Origin: Bacteroidales bacterium
GTDB taxonomy: Bacteria; Bacteroidota; Bacteroidia; Bacteroidales; UBA3824
Length of the DNA: 64,000 nt
Direction of reading: 5' to 3'
Assembly: GCA_017417315.1 (NCBI GenBank)
Contig: JAFPZK010000038.1
Location: 1-64,000, forward strand
Under the pieces are notes generated by a model. It had not been told where the DNA came from, did no database searches, and saw only the letters and a program-made list of their open reading frames with translations. This document shows positions 7,750 to 16,618 of the stretch, one piece after another. Position 1 is the stretch's first letter; each line of letters begins with the position of its first letter. The translations under genes and the position numbers were made by a program.

Positions 7750-8493
7750 ATGTTTGATTATGGAAGACAAATTGTCAAAAATATTATTGCGAAATGGTCA
7801 AAGAGCGATAGATTACATTATGAATATCTCTCAAGAGTTCAGGCAGATAGCCATAGAAGCGATATTCGAGTGTTTGAGATTGGGCTATCCGCTCAACGAT
7901 ATGGAAATAACCAGCAAAGCGCGTCAGATTTGTCGTCTGAAATCAGTTTATGCCTGATTGAAACCGCAAAAAACAACGGTCTTTTTGTTCCAAAAAACCA
8001 ATGGGAAAATTTCGGTGATAAAAAACGTCAACCCTCAGGCGAAAGTATTGTATATTTAAGCCCTGACGGTAAGACAGTTACAAAAATCCGTAATCCGTTT
8101 GCAAAGGCTGTTATAAAAAATTTGCGTCCATTTGACATCATTTTTGAACATCTTATTCATAATATCCTTTTCCCAAATACACAATATACATTCAAATGTA
8201 TTTCAGAAGATTTGTCTGAGGTTAGAATTATTTATTCGCAACCGTATGTTTCGTTAAATTTTTTGCCGCCCTCTCAAAAGCAAATTGACAAATACGTCAT
8301 AGGGGCAATCGGTCTAAAAAAAGAAAACTCGTATTTCTATGGTAATGAATATCTTAGCGTAACGGATATTAGTGCCGATTCTGATAATGTTTTGGTTGAC
8401 AAAAACGGAATTTTCTATTTCATAGACCCGATTATACGGCTAAAAAAACCGGCGGTAGAAATTTTGGAATATTATTATAGATTCTTAAAATAA
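7750..8493 (+). CDS. Polyvalent-protein-kinase-like protein, probably frameshifted
   Basis: An open frame of 247 codons. From about residue 68 onward it reads as a real protein: ENFGDKKRQPSGESIVYL, then KIRNPFAKAVIKN, and a late DNVLVDKNGIFYFIDPI resembling the catalytic and metal-binding end of kinase folds. This resembles the putative polyvalent protein kinase domain of Bacteroidota mobile-element proteins. The first 65 or so residues look unlike a protein and overlap a more protein-like reading in the next frame (7760-7957). The simplest explanation is one gene whose 5' part is in the 7760 frame and which lost one base at about 7925-7955. The DMT transporter gene follows after 2 nt. Confidence 0.6.
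   Translation: MFDYGRQIVKNIIAKWSKSDRLHYEYLSRVQADSHRSDIRVFEIGLSAQRYGNNQQSASDLSSEISLCLIETAKNNGLFVPKNQWENFGDKKRQPSGESIVYLSPDGKTVTKIRNPFAKAVIKNLRPFDIIFEHLIHNILFPNTQYTFKCISEDLSEVRIIYSQPYVSLNFLPPSQKQIDKYVIGAIGLKKENSYFYGNEYLSVTDISADSDNVLVDKNGIFYFIDPIIRLKKPAVEILEYYYRFLK
7760..7957 (+). CDS. Likely true N-terminal part of the kinase-like gene, in another frame
   Basis: A 65-codon frame (begins MEDKLSKILLRNGQRAIDYI) nested in the start of the 7750 frame. It is an amphipathic, helical, normal-looking sequence, whereas the overlapping 7750 reading is not. A one-base deletion near its end would join it to the downstream kinase-like reading. It may instead be a separate small protein translated by coupling. 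The promoter at 7695-7727 fits this ATG with a leader of about 27 nt. Confidence 0.5.
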   Translation: MEDKLSKILLRNGQRAIDYIMNISQEFRQIAIEAIFECLRLGYPLNDMEITSKARQICRLKSVYA

Positions 8494-8495
8494 AA

Positions 8496-9422
8496 ATGTA
8501 CACAGGAGAAATTTTGTCTTTTGCCACCGTTGTGGCGTGGACTACGTGCGCTATGTTTGGAGAAGTAGCGAGCAAGCGTATGGGCACTTTGCCTTTTAAT
8601 GTGGCGAGAATGACTTTGTCTTTAATTTTTCTCGCCGGTCTTTTATGTTTTTTGACAGGAAAACCTATCCCCGTAGACGCTAATCTTGAAACATGGCTTT
8701 GGCTTCTTCTTTCAGGTTTTGTAGGATATGTTTTGGGGGATTTTTGCCTTTATAATTCTTATAATCTTATCGGAGCGCGTTACGGACAGTTACTTATGAC
8801 ACTTGCTCCTCCTTCGGCATCGCTTTTTGGTTGGGTTTTGTTGGGCGAAAGAATGTCGTTTTTGGCATTTTTAGGAATGATGATTTCGATTTCGGGCATT
8901 ATAATCGCCATTCATCACAAAAAAAGCGATTCCCAAACTTCTGAAAAAAAACTTTCAAGCAAAGGTATTTTGTACGGAATTGGGGCGGGCGTTGGACAGG
9001 GTGTTGGACTTGTACTCAGTTCCAAAGGGTTGCATTGTTATTCCGAGGCTGTTGAAAGTAGCGGACTTTCTGTCAACATTATGTCGTTTGAAGGTACGTT
9101 TATAAGAGCAGTTGCGGGTTTAATCGGCTTTGCTGTGTGGACATCTTTTCGTTACCGTTTACCGAGATTTTATGTTTCGGTTTCTCGAAGCGGAGTTTTA
9201 GTTCATACTATAATTGCAACTATAACGGGACCTTTTATCGGCGTAGGCTTGTCGTTGATGGCTACTCAATACACCTCAGCCGGAATTGCACAAACAATCA
9301 TGTCGCTGACTCCCGTGCTGATTTTATTGCCGACGTATTTCTTTTTTCATCAAAAGATAACCGTTAGAGAGGTCATCGGTGCAGTTGTGGCGGTTGGCGG
9401 CGTAACGTTGTTTTTCGTGTAA
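8496..9422 (+). CDS. EamA/DMT-family transporter
   Basis: A 308-residue integral membrane protein with about ten hydrophobic segments in two EamA repeats (residues about 5-140 and 155-305), separated by a basic, serine-rich cytoplasmic loop near residue 145. The drug/metabolite transporter superfamily exports amino acids, nucleotides or other small molecules. Typical features include PPSASLFGWVLLGERMS closing the first repeat and a matching LTPVLILLPTYF segment in the second. It starts 2 nt after the kinase-like gene and is probably cotranscribed. The substrate cannot be predicted. Confidence 0.9.
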   Translation: MYTGEILSFATVVAWTTCAMFGEVASKRMGTLPFNVARMTLSLIFLAGLLCFLTGKPIPVDANLETWLWLLLSGFVGYVLGDFCLYNSYNLIGARYGQLLMTLAPPSASLFGWVLLGERMSFLAFLGMMISISGIIIAIHHKKSDSQTSEKKLSSKGILYGIGAGVGQGVGLVLSSKGLHCYSEAVESSGLSVNIMSFEGTFIRAVAGLIGFAVWTSFRYRLPRFYVSVSRSGVLVHTIIATITGPFIGVGLSLMATQYTSAGIAQTIMSLTPVLILLPTYFFFHQKITVREVIGAVVAVGGVTLFFV

Positions 9423-9675
9423 AAAAGCGGGCTTTATTTTTTTCGACCCGATTATAATTTTGAAATTAAACACGCAAAAAGACTAAAAACTGCATTTTAA
9501 ATATACCTATCGCAAAGTGTTAACAGAGGTTAATTACCCAAAAGGGTAAGATAAAGTGATTTTTTTTTTGTATAATTTTGCTACATGAATTTCCGAAAGG
9601 AATTTTTACAAAAAAATACTTTTTGCGCAAAAAGATTTTTTAATTTAATTTGTTTAATATCAATAAAAAAATCAA
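9423..9675 (+). promoter_or_regulatory. Intergenic region with a dyad and a possible -7 box
   Basis: These 253 bases hold no convincing gene. There is a 6-bp dyad TTACCC-AAAA-GGGTAA at 9534-9549 and a -7 box TAATTTTG at 9573-9580, suggesting an operator and promoter for the lipoprotein at 9676 with a leader near 90 nt. No -33 TTTG is seen at the right distance. Confidence 0.4.
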
Positions 9676-10629
9676 ATGAAAAGAAGTAATTTATTTTCAG
9701 TTATTGCAATATTATCATTTGCTTTACTGAGTGGCACTTCGTGTCAAGATGAAGAAGTAAAGGTTTCAAATGAAAACTTTACAAAAGGAAATGTTTCCGA
9801 AGTATTCAACAAAGATTCTGTTTTGACAATTGACGGAAAAAGAATGGAATGGAAGTTGTATCCACCTACATCGAATAAAAGGATTTCGAAAGGACTAGTA
9901 TTTGATGAAACAGGTAGAGATGATCCTGATGCTAAATTAGAAATTGATACTGTGTATTGCCATTCTGATCCGAAAAAGAAATATTTGGCATTAAAAGTGG
10001 ATCGTATATCGCAACCTGGTAAATTTTTTTATATAATGATAGATAATCTTGACATTAAATATCATCGTGGCTGCTGGGCGTATAACAATAATGAGAATAA
10101 TGTCAAAAAATACGGTTATTTATACAATTGGGCAACGGCAGATATACTAAAAAATGATGTCTATATGAAACTCAGAGATTATCGCTCCAACGGAAAGCCT
10201 ACAAAAATTACACCTCATCACGGTAAATTACCATCAGTTGAAGATATAAAAGATCTTTTGGAAGTGGATTATGAAGTTTCATGGCAGAACCCAAGAAGTG
10301 TATATGATTTGTGTGGATGGGATATGTTCTATTATGATGCATTTCTTTGCGGTTTGGAACAAGGGACGCATGCAGATTGTGATAAAACATTTGCAGGAGA
10401 AAGATATGAACAATATAATCCTCAAATTTCTATGGGATGGTATACTGATTTAAATAACCGTGGATTTTACCGTATGGAAAATAAGAATAATTGTTTCGTA
10501 CTACAAAGGCGTATAGATTATCATATTCAACAGGATTATCCTTATGAAGCCTATATACATCCGAGTTGTAACTATACTAAGGAAGAAGGTGGGTCTGTTC
10601 GTTATGTTTTTGAGCCTAAGTATCAATAA
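9676..10629 (+). CDS. FISUMP-domain lipoprotein
   Basis: A 317-residue lipoprotein. The signal peptide ends in LSGTSC, so Cys23 would be lipidated; acidic residues after it fit surface exposure in Bacteroidota. From about residue 115 the pattern GYLYNWATA, then GKLPSVEDIKDLL near residue 180 and late aromatic/Cys-rich segments match the FISUMP domain (Fibrobacter succinogenes major paralogous domain), common in surface lipoproteins of this phylum and of unknown function. The gene is AT-rich and ends directly before the PKD protein gene. Confidence 0.75.
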   Translation: MKRSNLFSVIAILSFALLSGTSCQDEEVKVSNENFTKGNVSEVFNKDSVLTIDGKRMEWKLYPPTSNKRISKGLVFDETGRDDPDAKLEIDTVYCHSDPKKKYLALKVDRISQPGKFFYIMIDNLDIKYHRGCWAYNNNENNVKKYGYLYNWATADILKNDVYMKLRDYRSNGKPTKITPHHGKLPSVEDIKDLLEVDYEVSWQNPRSVYDLCGWDMFYYDAFLCGLEQGTHADCDKTFAGERYEQYNPQISMGWYTDLNNRGFYRMENKNNCFVLQRRIDYHIQQDYPYEAYIHPSCNYTKEEGGSVRYVFEPKYQ

Positions 10630-10630
10630 T

Positions 10631-11989
10631 ATGAAACTATCATTATTTTTAATATTTTTTTTGACGGGTTGCAGTTTTTCTGCAATCTGTCAAAAAAATT
10701 TTGATAATTGGATTTTCGGAGAAGGGTCATATATGTCATTTAAAAACGGAGATACCGAAATCACATCGTTATATACTCATAATTATTGTTATTTTGCATT
10801 GTCGGATGACAGCGGCAATCTTCTGTTTTATTGTTCGTTAGATAGTAAAAATGTTTTTCATATTTCCAACCAAAATCATAAATATATATATGATTTACAA
10901 GTAGAGAGTTATATTTCAACACAAGTATGTGCTTCTGTTGATGCGAGAGAAAAAAATATATATCATGTTTTTGTTTATTATGAAAAAAATTTTGACCGCT
11001 CATTTTTTCATCGCCTGCATCACGTACAATTAGAAATACACGATTCTGAATTGACAATTAAATCTGACAAAACTTATGATAACTTGATTATATCTGATTT
11101 TACACTTGTCCCAAGCGGTGATTTATTGAGATTAATAACATTTGAAAGCGGAAGAAAAATAAGAATTTATAATGTAGATGATGATATTGCACTTGTATCA
11201 GAAACTGATTTTTCAGAAAATTTTACGGCTCGAAGAAATTCCCAAGTTATATTATCGCCTGATTATACCAACTTTTATATTATTTATAGTAACCGTATTT
11301 TGTTGGAAATCGGCTATAATTGTATCAACGGAACTATAACAGGATTTCATAACATTAATTATCCCCGTCAGTTACTAAAATTTGAATTTTCGCAATCGGG
11401 AAATTATGTTATTTGTGCGGAATATGATGAAAACAAAGATGAAATAGAATTTGTCAGGTATAATGTAACTGATTTTTCAAACTGTCGTTTTGAAAAATAC
11501 GACTTGATACAGAGTATAGATTGTGAAAGTAATAATTATTATGGGAGAAGAAATTTAGATATGCTGTTGGGTCCTGACGGTAATATTTATATCGGATTCC
11601 TCCGTAATACTTATCTTTCTGAGATAGAAAATCCTGATGCAGTATTGTCGGAATGCAAATTTATTTTTGATAAAATCAATTTGCAGGGAAGAAAATTCGG
11701 TAATGCCTTTCAACAACTACCGCGATTTTCGCCAAATTTTCAGGTATCAAACAAAAGTTGTTTTGAATTTGCCTTCTGTTATATCGGTTATCCCGTTCAA
11801 TCCTACCTTTGGGATTTTGGCGACAACACAGAACAATCAACCGAAACTTCTCCTGTTCATGTTTACGAAAAGAGCGGAAAATATACCGTGAAGTTGGCGG
11901 TAACATTTTCAAGCGGCGAGACAAAAACTCTTGAAAAAAATCTTGTCGTAAATCCGCCGCTGGAAAAACCTAAATTAATCGTTGAATAA
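10631..11989 (+). CDS. Secreted or lipoprotein with a C-terminal PKD domain
   Basis: A 452-residue exported protein. ATG 10631, 1 nt after the previous stop, is preferred because it begins a signal peptide (MKLSLFLIFFLTGCSFSAIC); longer readings give a poor N-terminus. LTGC may be a lipobox. The body (residues about 25-370) looks like a beta-propeller with recurring GN(L/I) motifs, similar to the propeller-plus-PKD architecture of Bacteroidota surface proteins. The last 80 residues form a PKD domain (YLWDFGDNTEQSTETSPVH, then YEKSGKYTVKL). No T9SS sorting tail follows. It is cotranscribed with the FISUMP gene and converges on the next gene with a 5-nt gap. Confidence 0.8.
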   Translation: MKLSLFLIFFLTGCSFSAICQKNFDNWIFGEGSYMSFKNGDTEITSLYTHNYCYFALSDDSGNLLFYCSLDSKNVFHISNQNHKYIYDLQVESYISTQVCASVDAREKNIYHVFVYYEKNFDRSFFHRLHHVQLEIHDSELTIKSDKTYDNLIISDFTLVPSGDLLRLITFESGRKIRIYNVDDDIALVSETDFSENFTARRNSQVILSPDYTNFYIIYSNRILLEIGYNCINGTITGFHNINYPRQLLKFEFSQSGNYVICAEYDENKDEIEFVRYNVTDFSNCRFEKYDLIQSIDCESNNYYGRRNLDMLLGPDGNIYIGFLRNTYLSEIENPDAVLSECKFIFDKINLQGRKFGNAFQQLPRFSPNFQVSNKSCFEFAFCYIGYPVQSYLWDFGDNTEQSTETSPVHVYEKSGKYTVKLAVTFSSGETKTLEKNLVVNPPLEKPKLIVE

Positions 11990-11994
11990 ACCGT

Positions 11995-12612
11995 TTAATT
12001 TCTAAAACTCGGACACGTGTTGCAATGACTGCTTTTGCGTGTAAACCAATGTTTGAAACCCAGAGCAAATCCTATTGCTTCGGGTTGAAGGTGTATTACC
12101 GAAAACGACAAATCGTTAAGTTTTGAAATATAATAATTATACTCCAATTCCGCACTTACCCAGTTGATTTTGGTCTGAAATTTACTGTCGTTTTTTGTTT
12201 CGTAAACTTTTTCGTCGGTATAGCCGTCGATTTTTGCCCAAGTCTGACGGTAAAATGCCGTCGGACCGAAACCGAATGACATAGAATGTTTATAAACTTG
12301 AAAAAGCCTGAGCCTTATCATTATCTGCGTGCTGAACGCTAATTTGTGCATACTGTCGTATCTTACTGACTGAGAAAATTTGAAACTTGTGGCGGGATTT
12401 CCGTAAACTTCCGCACCGAAACGCACTCCCGGCTCTAATACAAAAGCCTTGTCTTTGCCCGGCATTGTGAGATAAATTGCCGAATTTTCTTTGTCGCCGA
12501 AGTCAAAACCCGGTCCGATTAACGACAAACTTATGTTTTGTTGTGCTTTTAAAGCACCGTTAGAGATGGTTAAAAGGCTTAAAATAAAAAAAAGTTTAAT
12601 AATATTTTTCAT
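11995..12612 (-). CDS. Small outer-membrane beta-barrel-like protein
   Basis: A 205-residue protein with a clear signal peptide (about 23 residues, ending LKAQ). The rest is made of alternating polar/hydrophobic strands rich in Phe, Tyr and Gly, consistent with an 8-strand outer-membrane barrel. The end is unusual: after a barrel-like segment (ALGFKHWF) there is a short extension with two Cys in CNTC. I cannot name a family. It is transcribed divergently from the hybrid kinase at 12736; the roughly 120-nt gap shows no textbook -7 box on either strand. Confidence 0.7.
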   Translation of the reverse strand: MKNIIKLFFILSLLTISNGALKAQQNISLSLIGPGFDFGDKENSAIYLTMPGKDKAFVLEPGVRFGAEVYGNPATSFKFSQSVRYDSMHKLAFSTQIMIRLRLFQVYKHSMSFGFGPTAFYRQTWAKIDGYTDEKVYETKNDSKFQTKINWVSAELEYNYYISKLNDLSFSVIHLQPEAIGFALGFKHWFTRKSSHCNTCPSFRN

Positions 12613-12735
12613 TTTTAATTGTAATTTTAAAGTAATAACGTAAGGAATTAAAAAAAATTTTCTAAAAGTCGCTTTCTTTATGTAAAAATTACAATTTCTT
12701 TTACTAAATTTACGGTCTGAAAATTTAGCTAAATT

Positions 12736-14673
12736 ATGTATACCTCAATCACCAACAAGGGCGTTTCTATAAAGAACAAAATGATTGAGAACTATTATAT
12801 TCTCAACCAAATTGTTCAGGGTATTGATACGGGCATCGTTATCATATACAACAAAACGCTTTTGCACATAAACAACGAAATGCGCAGAATCGCAAAACGT
12901 ACTTACAAGGACATAGAATCAGACCTTGTGGGAGTTATTGCGCCTAATTTCAGAATCAGTGTTCTCAGGTCTTACATTTCTGTTCTGAAAGGCTTTTCTG
13001 ACAAAGAAGAATTTTATTTTGACATCATTTTGCCGGACGGCGGAATCAAAAGCGTGAAATGCCGGATTGTAAGAATCAAGATTTTTGAATCTAACGGTAT
13101 TTTTGCGACGGTTCATGAGGAGTTTTCGGAGGTTAAACGCGATACTCAAATGCCTCTTACTTTGTGTCTTTGGCGCAAATATAGAGCCGATTACGAACAC
13201 ATTTTGACAAAAGAGCATGATTTTGTGGCATTTTTGGATCCGTATTGCAAGGTAAAAAACATAAGCCGCAAGGTTGTTAATTTTTTGGGGTATGACAGGG
13301 AAGAATTTTTGGAAAAACGTTTTGAAAACGTTTGCGAGGTAACGCCTTTGGAGGATTTTCTTGACGTTTTGGACGGTTTTCAGAAAAACACTTCTTCTAA
13401 TCTTATTGTCAAGGATTTGCAGTTGGAGTTGACGAAAAAAAACGGTGAAAAGTTGAAATTTGCGGTTTCGTTTTTTGACGTAAAATTCCGGCGGTATTCG
13501 CGCGGTTATTGTATGATTTTCAAGTTGTTGAAGTACCCTGAAAAAACTGTCTCTAATGCAGATGACATTGCCGCTAACATTGCGCACGAGTTTAGAAGTC
13601 CGCTTAATGCGATTATCGGTTTTTCCAACATTATTGCTGACGAAAACATTTCTAACTACGAAAGAAATCAATATCTGAAATACATAAAACAAAGTTGTGC
13701 TTCTCTGTTGAATATCGTTAATGATTTTTCGGATTTCAACAAATTGAACCACGACAAAATCATCATTCATAAAGACGATTTTAATATTAACGCGCTTTTT
13801 GAACAGTTGGACGCTTATTGTTCGATTTATAAAAATGATTACAACAAACCTGATATTCAAGTAGTTTCGTCGCTTCAACAGCCGGACGGCGAGGTTATCG
13901 TGAATTGTGATTATCAAAGGGTTTTGCAGATAATGCTTAACCTTTTGAACAATGCGTTTAAGTTTACCGACAAAGGTTTTATAAAATATCAGTACATAAT
14001 TGAAAACGGCTTTTTGGTTTTGAAGGTTTCAGATTCGGGAATCGGTATCCCGAAAGAAAACCTTTCAAAGATTTTTAACCGTATGACACAACTTGACGTT
14101 AAAAATGCTGACAAAGGTTCGGGTCTCGGGCTTACGATTTCAAAGCATTTGGTCGAGTTGATGGGCGGTGTCATTTTAGTTAATTCAGAGGTTGGGGTAG
14201 GGACGGAGTTCTTGGTGAAACTACCTGTTAGTAAAAGTGTTAATAATACCAAGAAAGAGACGTTGACTCAAACAAGCGGATATGATTTTTCGGGAAAGAA
14301 AATTATTATTGCCGAAGATGCTCAGATTAATTATATTCTTTTGGCGAAAATTCTCGAAAAAACGCATATCAAAATTCTTTGGGCGAAAAACGGCAGAGAA
14401 TGTGTTGATTTGTTTGTTTTGAACAAAGATATTTCGTTGATTCTCATGGATATACAAATGCCGGTGATGGACGGTTATGAAGCGGTGAAAAAAATATTGG
14501 AAATAGCCCCGAAAGTCCCGATTATCGCGCAGACGGCGTTTTCGTATTCGGAAGAAAAGAAACGGATTTTGACTCTCGGTTGTGTGGATTACGTGTCAAA
14601 ACCGATAGACAAAAACATACTTTACAAAAAAATGGCAAAAATTTTGAATCCCGTTGAAGAAACTTTCAAATAA
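12736..14673 (+). CDS. Hybrid sensor histidine kinase with PAS domains and receiver
   Basis: A 645-residue cytoplasmic hybrid kinase. Residues about 15-130 and 145-260 look like two PAS-type sensory domains. The HisKA H-box is NIAHEFRSPLNAIIGF near residue 282, followed by an ATPase domain with N-box NLLNNAFKF, G1 SDSGIGIP and G2 GSGLGLTIS. A C-terminal receiver begins near residue 518 with acidic IIAEDAQIN, phospho-acceptor Asp in LMDIQMPVMDGYE and Lys in VSKPID. No membrane segment or DNA-binding domain is seen, so signal output must pass to another protein. The Na/Pi cotransporter gene starts 5 nt later, suggesting a shared transcript; a link to phosphate sensing is inference only. Confidence 0.93.
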   Translation: MYTSITNKGVSIKNKMIENYYILNQIVQGIDTGIVIIYNKTLLHINNEMRRIAKRTYKDIESDLVGVIAPNFRISVLRSYISVLKGFSDKEEFYFDIILPDGGIKSVKCRIVRIKIFESNGIFATVHEEFSEVKRDTQMPLTLCLWRKYRADYEHILTKEHDFVAFLDPYCKVKNISRKVVNFLGYDREEFLEKRFENVCEVTPLEDFLDVLDGFQKNTSSNLIVKDLQLELTKKNGEKLKFAVSFFDVKFRRYSRGYCMIFKLLKYPEKTVSNADDIAANIAHEFRSPLNAIIGFSNIIADENISNYERNQYLKYIKQSCASLLNIVNDFSDFNKLNHDKIIIHKDDFNINALFEQLDAYCSIYKNDYNKPDIQVVSSLQQPDGEVIVNCDYQRVLQIMLNLLNNAFKFTDKGFIKYQYIIENGFLVLKVSDSGIGIPKENLSKIFNRMTQLDVKNADKGSGLGLTISKHLVELMGGVILVNSEVGVGTEFLVKLPVSKSVNNTKKETLTQTSGYDFSGKKIIIAEDAQINYILLAKILEKTHIKILWAKNGRECVDLFVLNKDISLILMDIQMPVMDGYEAVKKILEIAPKVPIIAQTAFSYSEEKKRILTLGCVDYVSKPIDKNILYKKMAKILNPVEETFK

Positions 14674-14678
14674 ATCTT

Positions 14679-16361
14679 ATGGTTAACATTGATTGGTTTT
14701 CGTTGATTAGCGGAATTTTAGGCGGTTTGGTGTTTTTTCTTTACGGTATGGATTTGATGAGTGCCGGTCTTAAAAGCAGTCTTGGCGACAGTATCCGTAT
14801 CATAATGACCAAACTTAATAAAAACCGTGCGTCGTCGGCATTGACGGGCGTTATTGTTACAGCCATAACACAAAGTACCGGCGCAACAACAGTTATGCTG
14901 ATGAGTTTTGTGGAAACTGGCATAATGCAGTTTGCAGAAACCGTCCCCGTGATAATAGGCGCGAATATCGGCTCTACGGTTACAGCGCAGGTAATCGCTT
15001 TTGACATAGCGGGTTACGCTATCTTGCCCGTAATTTTGGGCTTTTTTATGAAACAATTCAAGGCAAATGACCGTCTAAGGGACGGCGGAAACGTGATTTT
15101 TGGTTTCGGTCTTGTGTTTTTCGGCATGCAGTTTTTGGGAAAAGCGGTTTCGGTTTTGAAAGATTATCCCGCTTTTACGGACATGATAGCCTCGGCAGAA
15201 ACGCCTTTTATCGGCTTTTGTGTCGGAATTTTAGCCACTTGCATTATGCAGAGTACAGGTATGTTTACGGGTATTTTAGTGGTTTTTGCGCAACAGGGTT
15301 TGATGGGAATTTCGCAGGCTTATCCGCTTTTGGTCGGCTCCTCGGTCGGCACATGTCTGCTTATTATAATAGTGTCAATCGGGACTTCTGTCAAGAGTAA
15401 ACGGGTGATGATGGCTCACGTTTTGACCAAAGTGGCGGGAGCATTGTTTTTTATCGCTTTTACGCCATTAGCGGTAGACTTTTTGGAATGGTTTTCTGCA
15501 AAGTTTGATATTTCGCCGGAGCGTCAGATTGCTAACACGCACACGTTTTTTTATACTTCGGTAGCGTTGTTTCTGCTTGTTTTTTCCGACTTTTTTGTCA
15601 AAGTGATTGAAAAAATAATCCCCGAAAAAGTTGACAGTGAAGATATTCCGCATTTGAGATATATAGATTTCAACGTTTTGAGTATGCCTCAGTCGGCGTT
15701 GGAATTGTCGATTTCGGAAACCGCAACAATTATAAAACTCACTTCACGGATTTTTGACAATGCAATCAGCGCATTTATCAGTTACGACCCTGACAGTCCG
15801 GCGATAAAAAAACAGAACCAAAAAGTTATCGACGATTTGGCAATCAAACAGAAAAAACTTGACTACATAGAAACTGAAATACGCAAATATCTTTCGATGA
15901 TAGGCAGAAACGATACAAGCGATGCCGTAACGCACGAAATTTTTGCACTTTTGTCGATTTTGGAGCAAGTAAAACGTATCAGCGATATTGTCCATAGAAG
16001 TTTTGTGCCGGCATACAATCAGTTATCAAGACTTTCGAGTACGTTTTCTTTGGACGGAATGAGGGAGATAACTTATTATTACAGAGAGATTTCCAATCAT
16101 TTTAAAGATTTGATTTTTGCGATTGAAAGGCGGGATTACGACTTTGTTACAAGAGTATATTCCGAGACAGAGGAAACAAAGTCTGACAGCGAAAAACTCA
16201 GGATTTCGCATTTGAAACGGCTTTGGGACGACCGCCCTGACACCCGCGCAACGCATGAAATTCATATCGGCCTGATTGATGATTTATCTGAAATAGCCTC
16301 GGTGATTTCAACTATCGCTTATTCGTTCAAGAAGTCCGTCATCACTATCGAGACGAAATAA
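14679..16361 (+). CDS. Na/Pi cotransporter family protein with PhoU-like tail
   Basis: A 560-residue protein of the NptA/PNaS family. The first roughly 310 residues contain eight or nine membrane segments in two inverted repeats, each with the QST-type signature (ITQSTGATTVMLMSF near residue 64 and IMQSTGMFTGILV near residue 189). The C-terminal roughly 220 residues are soluble, helical and PhoU-like, probably regulatory. Family members import phosphate with sodium. It lies directly downstream of the hybrid kinase gene. Confidence 0.93.
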   Translation: MVNIDWFSLISGILGGLVFFLYGMDLMSAGLKSSLGDSIRIIMTKLNKNRASSALTGVIVTAITQSTGATTVMLMSFVETGIMQFAETVPVIIGANIGSTVTAQVIAFDIAGYAILPVILGFFMKQFKANDRLRDGGNVIFGFGLVFFGMQFLGKAVSVLKDYPAFTDMIASAETPFIGFCVGILATCIMQSTGMFTGILVVFAQQGLMGISQAYPLLVGSSVGTCLLIIIVSIGTSVKSKRVMMAHVLTKVAGALFFIAFTPLAVDFLEWFSAKFDISPERQIANTHTFFYTSVALFLLVFSDFFVKVIEKIIPEKVDSEDIPHLRYIDFNVLSMPQSALELSISETATIIKLTSRIFDNAISAFISYDPDSPAIKKQNQKVIDDLAIKQKKLDYIETEIRKYLSMIGRNDTSDAVTHEIFALLSILEQVKRISDIVHRSFVPAYNQLSRLSSTFSLDGMREITYYYREISNHFKDLIFAIERRDYDFVTRVYSETEETKSDSEKLRISHLKRLWDDRPDTRATHEIHIGLIDDLSEIASVISTIAYSFKKSVITIETK

Positions 16362-16528
16362 AGTGATGTTTGTTGCAATCAAAAGCCGTAATTTTGAGGG
16401 TAAAAGAAAATATTTTTTTATTGTTTTTTAGCAATATGTTATTGTGTGTGTTTATAACACTTTGAAAACCAAAAAAATATATAGCATAAAAAAAATTGTT
16501 TTTTTTGTATATTTTTTTGACAAAAAAT

Positions 16529-16559
16529 TTTGAGGTTAATTTAAAATTAAATAATTTTG
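16529..16559 (+). promoter_or_regulatory. Promoter TTTG-N19-TAATTTTG for glycogen synthase
   Basis: TTTG 16529-16532 and TAATTTTG 16552-16559 with a 19-nt spacer. The predicted leader is about 55 nt. The rest of the 257-nt gap after the cotransporter is very AT-rich and shows no other feature. Confidence 0.7.
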
Positions 16560-16618
16560 GCGTAACTGTAAAATTATGTTTTATTAACGCAAAAAATTTA
16601 AAAAAGTTAACATATAAT

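Noticed and set aside
12919..13917. A 332-codon antisense frame opposite the hybrid histidine kinase
   Set aside because: The sense strand has intact PAS, HisKA and ATPase motifs; the antisense reading is low-complexity and basic with no start signal.
16362..16618. Possible RNA gene or riboswitch before glycogen synthase
   Set aside because: The gap is A/T-rich without stable stems; only a consensus promoter is supportable.
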